Assembly: GCA_023416455.1 (NCBI GenBank)
Contig: JAEZHQ010000181.1
Location: 1 to 5,634, forward strand
Length of the DNA stretch: 5,634 nt
Origin: Pseudomonadota bacterium
GTDB taxonomy: Bacteria > Pseudomonadota > Alphaproteobacteria > Azospirillales > Azospirillaceae
Direction of reading: 5' to 3'
The position numbers and the translations under genes are program-made. The stretch's first letter is position 1. The number at the start of each line of letters is the position of its first letter. Below are positions 5,453-5,634 of the stretch, piece by piece. The notes under the pieces are model-generated. The model was not told the DNA's origin. It ran no database searches and saw only the letters and a program-made list of their open reading frames with translations.

Positions 5453-5480
5453 TTGCGGCATAAGATGTCTTATGGAAACT
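5453..5480. other. dif-like XerC/XerD site candidate (11-6-11 organisation)
   Basis: TTGCGGCATAA (5453-5463), a 6-base centre GATGTC (5464-5469) and TTATGGAAACT (5470-5480) reproduce the layout of a chromosome-dimer resolution site: a XerC arm ending GCATAA, a hexamer, and a XerD arm beginning TTATG. Against E. coli dif as I remember it, the right arm agrees at 8 of 11 positions and the left arm at its six inner positions. The inner part is also a perfect palindrome, CATAAGA-TG-TCTTATG (5459-5474), so an ordinary operator is the main alternative. Confidence 0.35.
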
Positions 5481-5486
5481 GCGTGT

Positions 5487-5495
5487 GGGGGGGGG
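5487..5495. repeat. G9 homopolymer
   Basis: Nine consecutive G lie seven bases to the right of the dif-like site and just past the end of the broken frame at the right edge. Such runs are prone to slippage in the cell and to miscounting in sequencing. Confidence 0.8.
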
Positions 5496-5502
5496 CGCCG
5501 GC

Positions 5503-5617
5503 TCAAGCCTCCAGGCAGCCCTCCAGCCGGTCGAGCGTCCGCATGGCCGGCAGGCACTGGGCCACGCTGGCGTTGTGTTCGCGGCGGTCGCGGATGGCTG
5601 ATCCTGTGGCTGATCAT
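5503..5617 (-). pseudogene. Frame-broken small gene or gene tail at the right edge
   Basis: The minus-strand frame ending at TGA 5505-5503 has strong coding bias: from the ATC at about 5595 down to the last GAG, 28 of 29 codons end in G or C. It reads IRDRREHNASVAQ... and ends LDRLEGCLEA. Upstream in that frame the bias vanishes and a TGA occurs at 5616-5614. The bias instead continues in the adjacent frame, from an ATG at 5617 that has GAGG 9 bases before it (MISHRIS...). The switch falls at a 12-bp tandem repeat (5595-5618). This suggests a small protein of about 38 residues, or a longer gene, carrying a frameshift by mutation or sequencing error. No family recognised. Confidence 0.3.
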
Positions 5618-5618
5618 G
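5595..5618. repeat. 12-bp tandem duplication
   Basis: TGGCTGATCCTG (5595-5606) is followed directly by TGGCTGATCATG (5607-5618), one mismatch in twelve. It sits where the coding signal at the right edge changes frame, so slippage here could be linked to the frame break. A 12-base unit by itself would keep frame. Confidence 0.55.
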
Positions 5619-5634
5619 CGCGGCGCCCTCGGCC

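Larger units (their letters stand above)
4828..5502. other. Long upstream region of the ABC operon, no recognised gene
   Basis: About 675 bases precede the permease start. The part next to the gene is GC-rich and carries two small leader-type frames. From about 5200 on there are AT-rich patches and several palindromes, including a promoter-like stretch at 5306-5335 and a dif-like site at 5453-5480. I looked for riboswitch hallmarks (thiamine, cobalamin, SAM, guanidine) on the minus strand and recognised none. Longer open frames on either strand lack ribosome binding sites or consistent codon bias. Confidence 0.5.

Noticed and set aside
1..5634. CRISPR arrays, tRNA or rRNA genes, complete insertion sequences
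   Set aside because: No regularly spaced repeats, no tRNA T-arm plus acceptor pairing, no rRNA signature and no transposase with terminal repeats could be found. The GGTTCGAG on the minus strand near 870 is simply the end of the exonuclease coding sequence.

Overview
The window is very GC-rich DNA whose genes end almost every codon in G or C. That bias, and the type of ABC transporter present, suggest a free-living alphaproteobacterium of the Azospirillum/Rhodospirillales kind. The taxon is an inference; no rRNA or other marker gene is present.

Layout, left to right. (1) 2-409, + strand: the C-terminal 135 residues of an unrecognised Ala/Gly/Thr/Val-rich protein that begins outside the window. 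(2) 410-865: a convergent gap with no convincing gene, holding a GC-rich hairpin and a strong G-quadruplex-type run of G tracts. (3) 866-1498, - strand: a DEDDh 3'-5' exonuclease related to DNA polymerase III epsilon. It lacks the polymerase-binding tail and has Glu at one metal-ligand position that is normally Asp. (4) 1499-1771: a 273-base gap with two clear inverted repeats and a third weak hairpin at the end of the upstream gene. (5) 1772-4827, - strand: a two-gene ABC transporter operon. The promoter-proximal gene encodes a permease made of two fused permease halves. Fourteen bases after it comes an ATPase of the nitrate/sulfonate/taurine class with a C-terminal AAA-associated domain. No substrate-binding protein is in the window. 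(6) 4828-5634: about 800 bases without a recognised gene. This stretch holds two short leader-type reading frames, several palindromes (one inside a promoter-like sequence), a 28-bp sequence organised like a XerC/XerD dif site, a G9 run, and the coding-biased but frame-broken tail of an unidentified small gene at the right edge.

The permease and ATPase together could form a complete membrane importer core: one permease chain supplies both transmembrane domains, and a dimer of the ATPase would bind its two EAA loops. The substrate cannot be read from the sequence. The exonuclease follows on the same strand but has its own Shine-Dalgarno sequence and sits beyond a gap with hairpins, so it is probably a separate unit. 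I see no plainly new multi-gene system. The observations most worth testing are the dif-like site, the palindrome-bearing promoter with a long leader, and the altered exonuclease active site.
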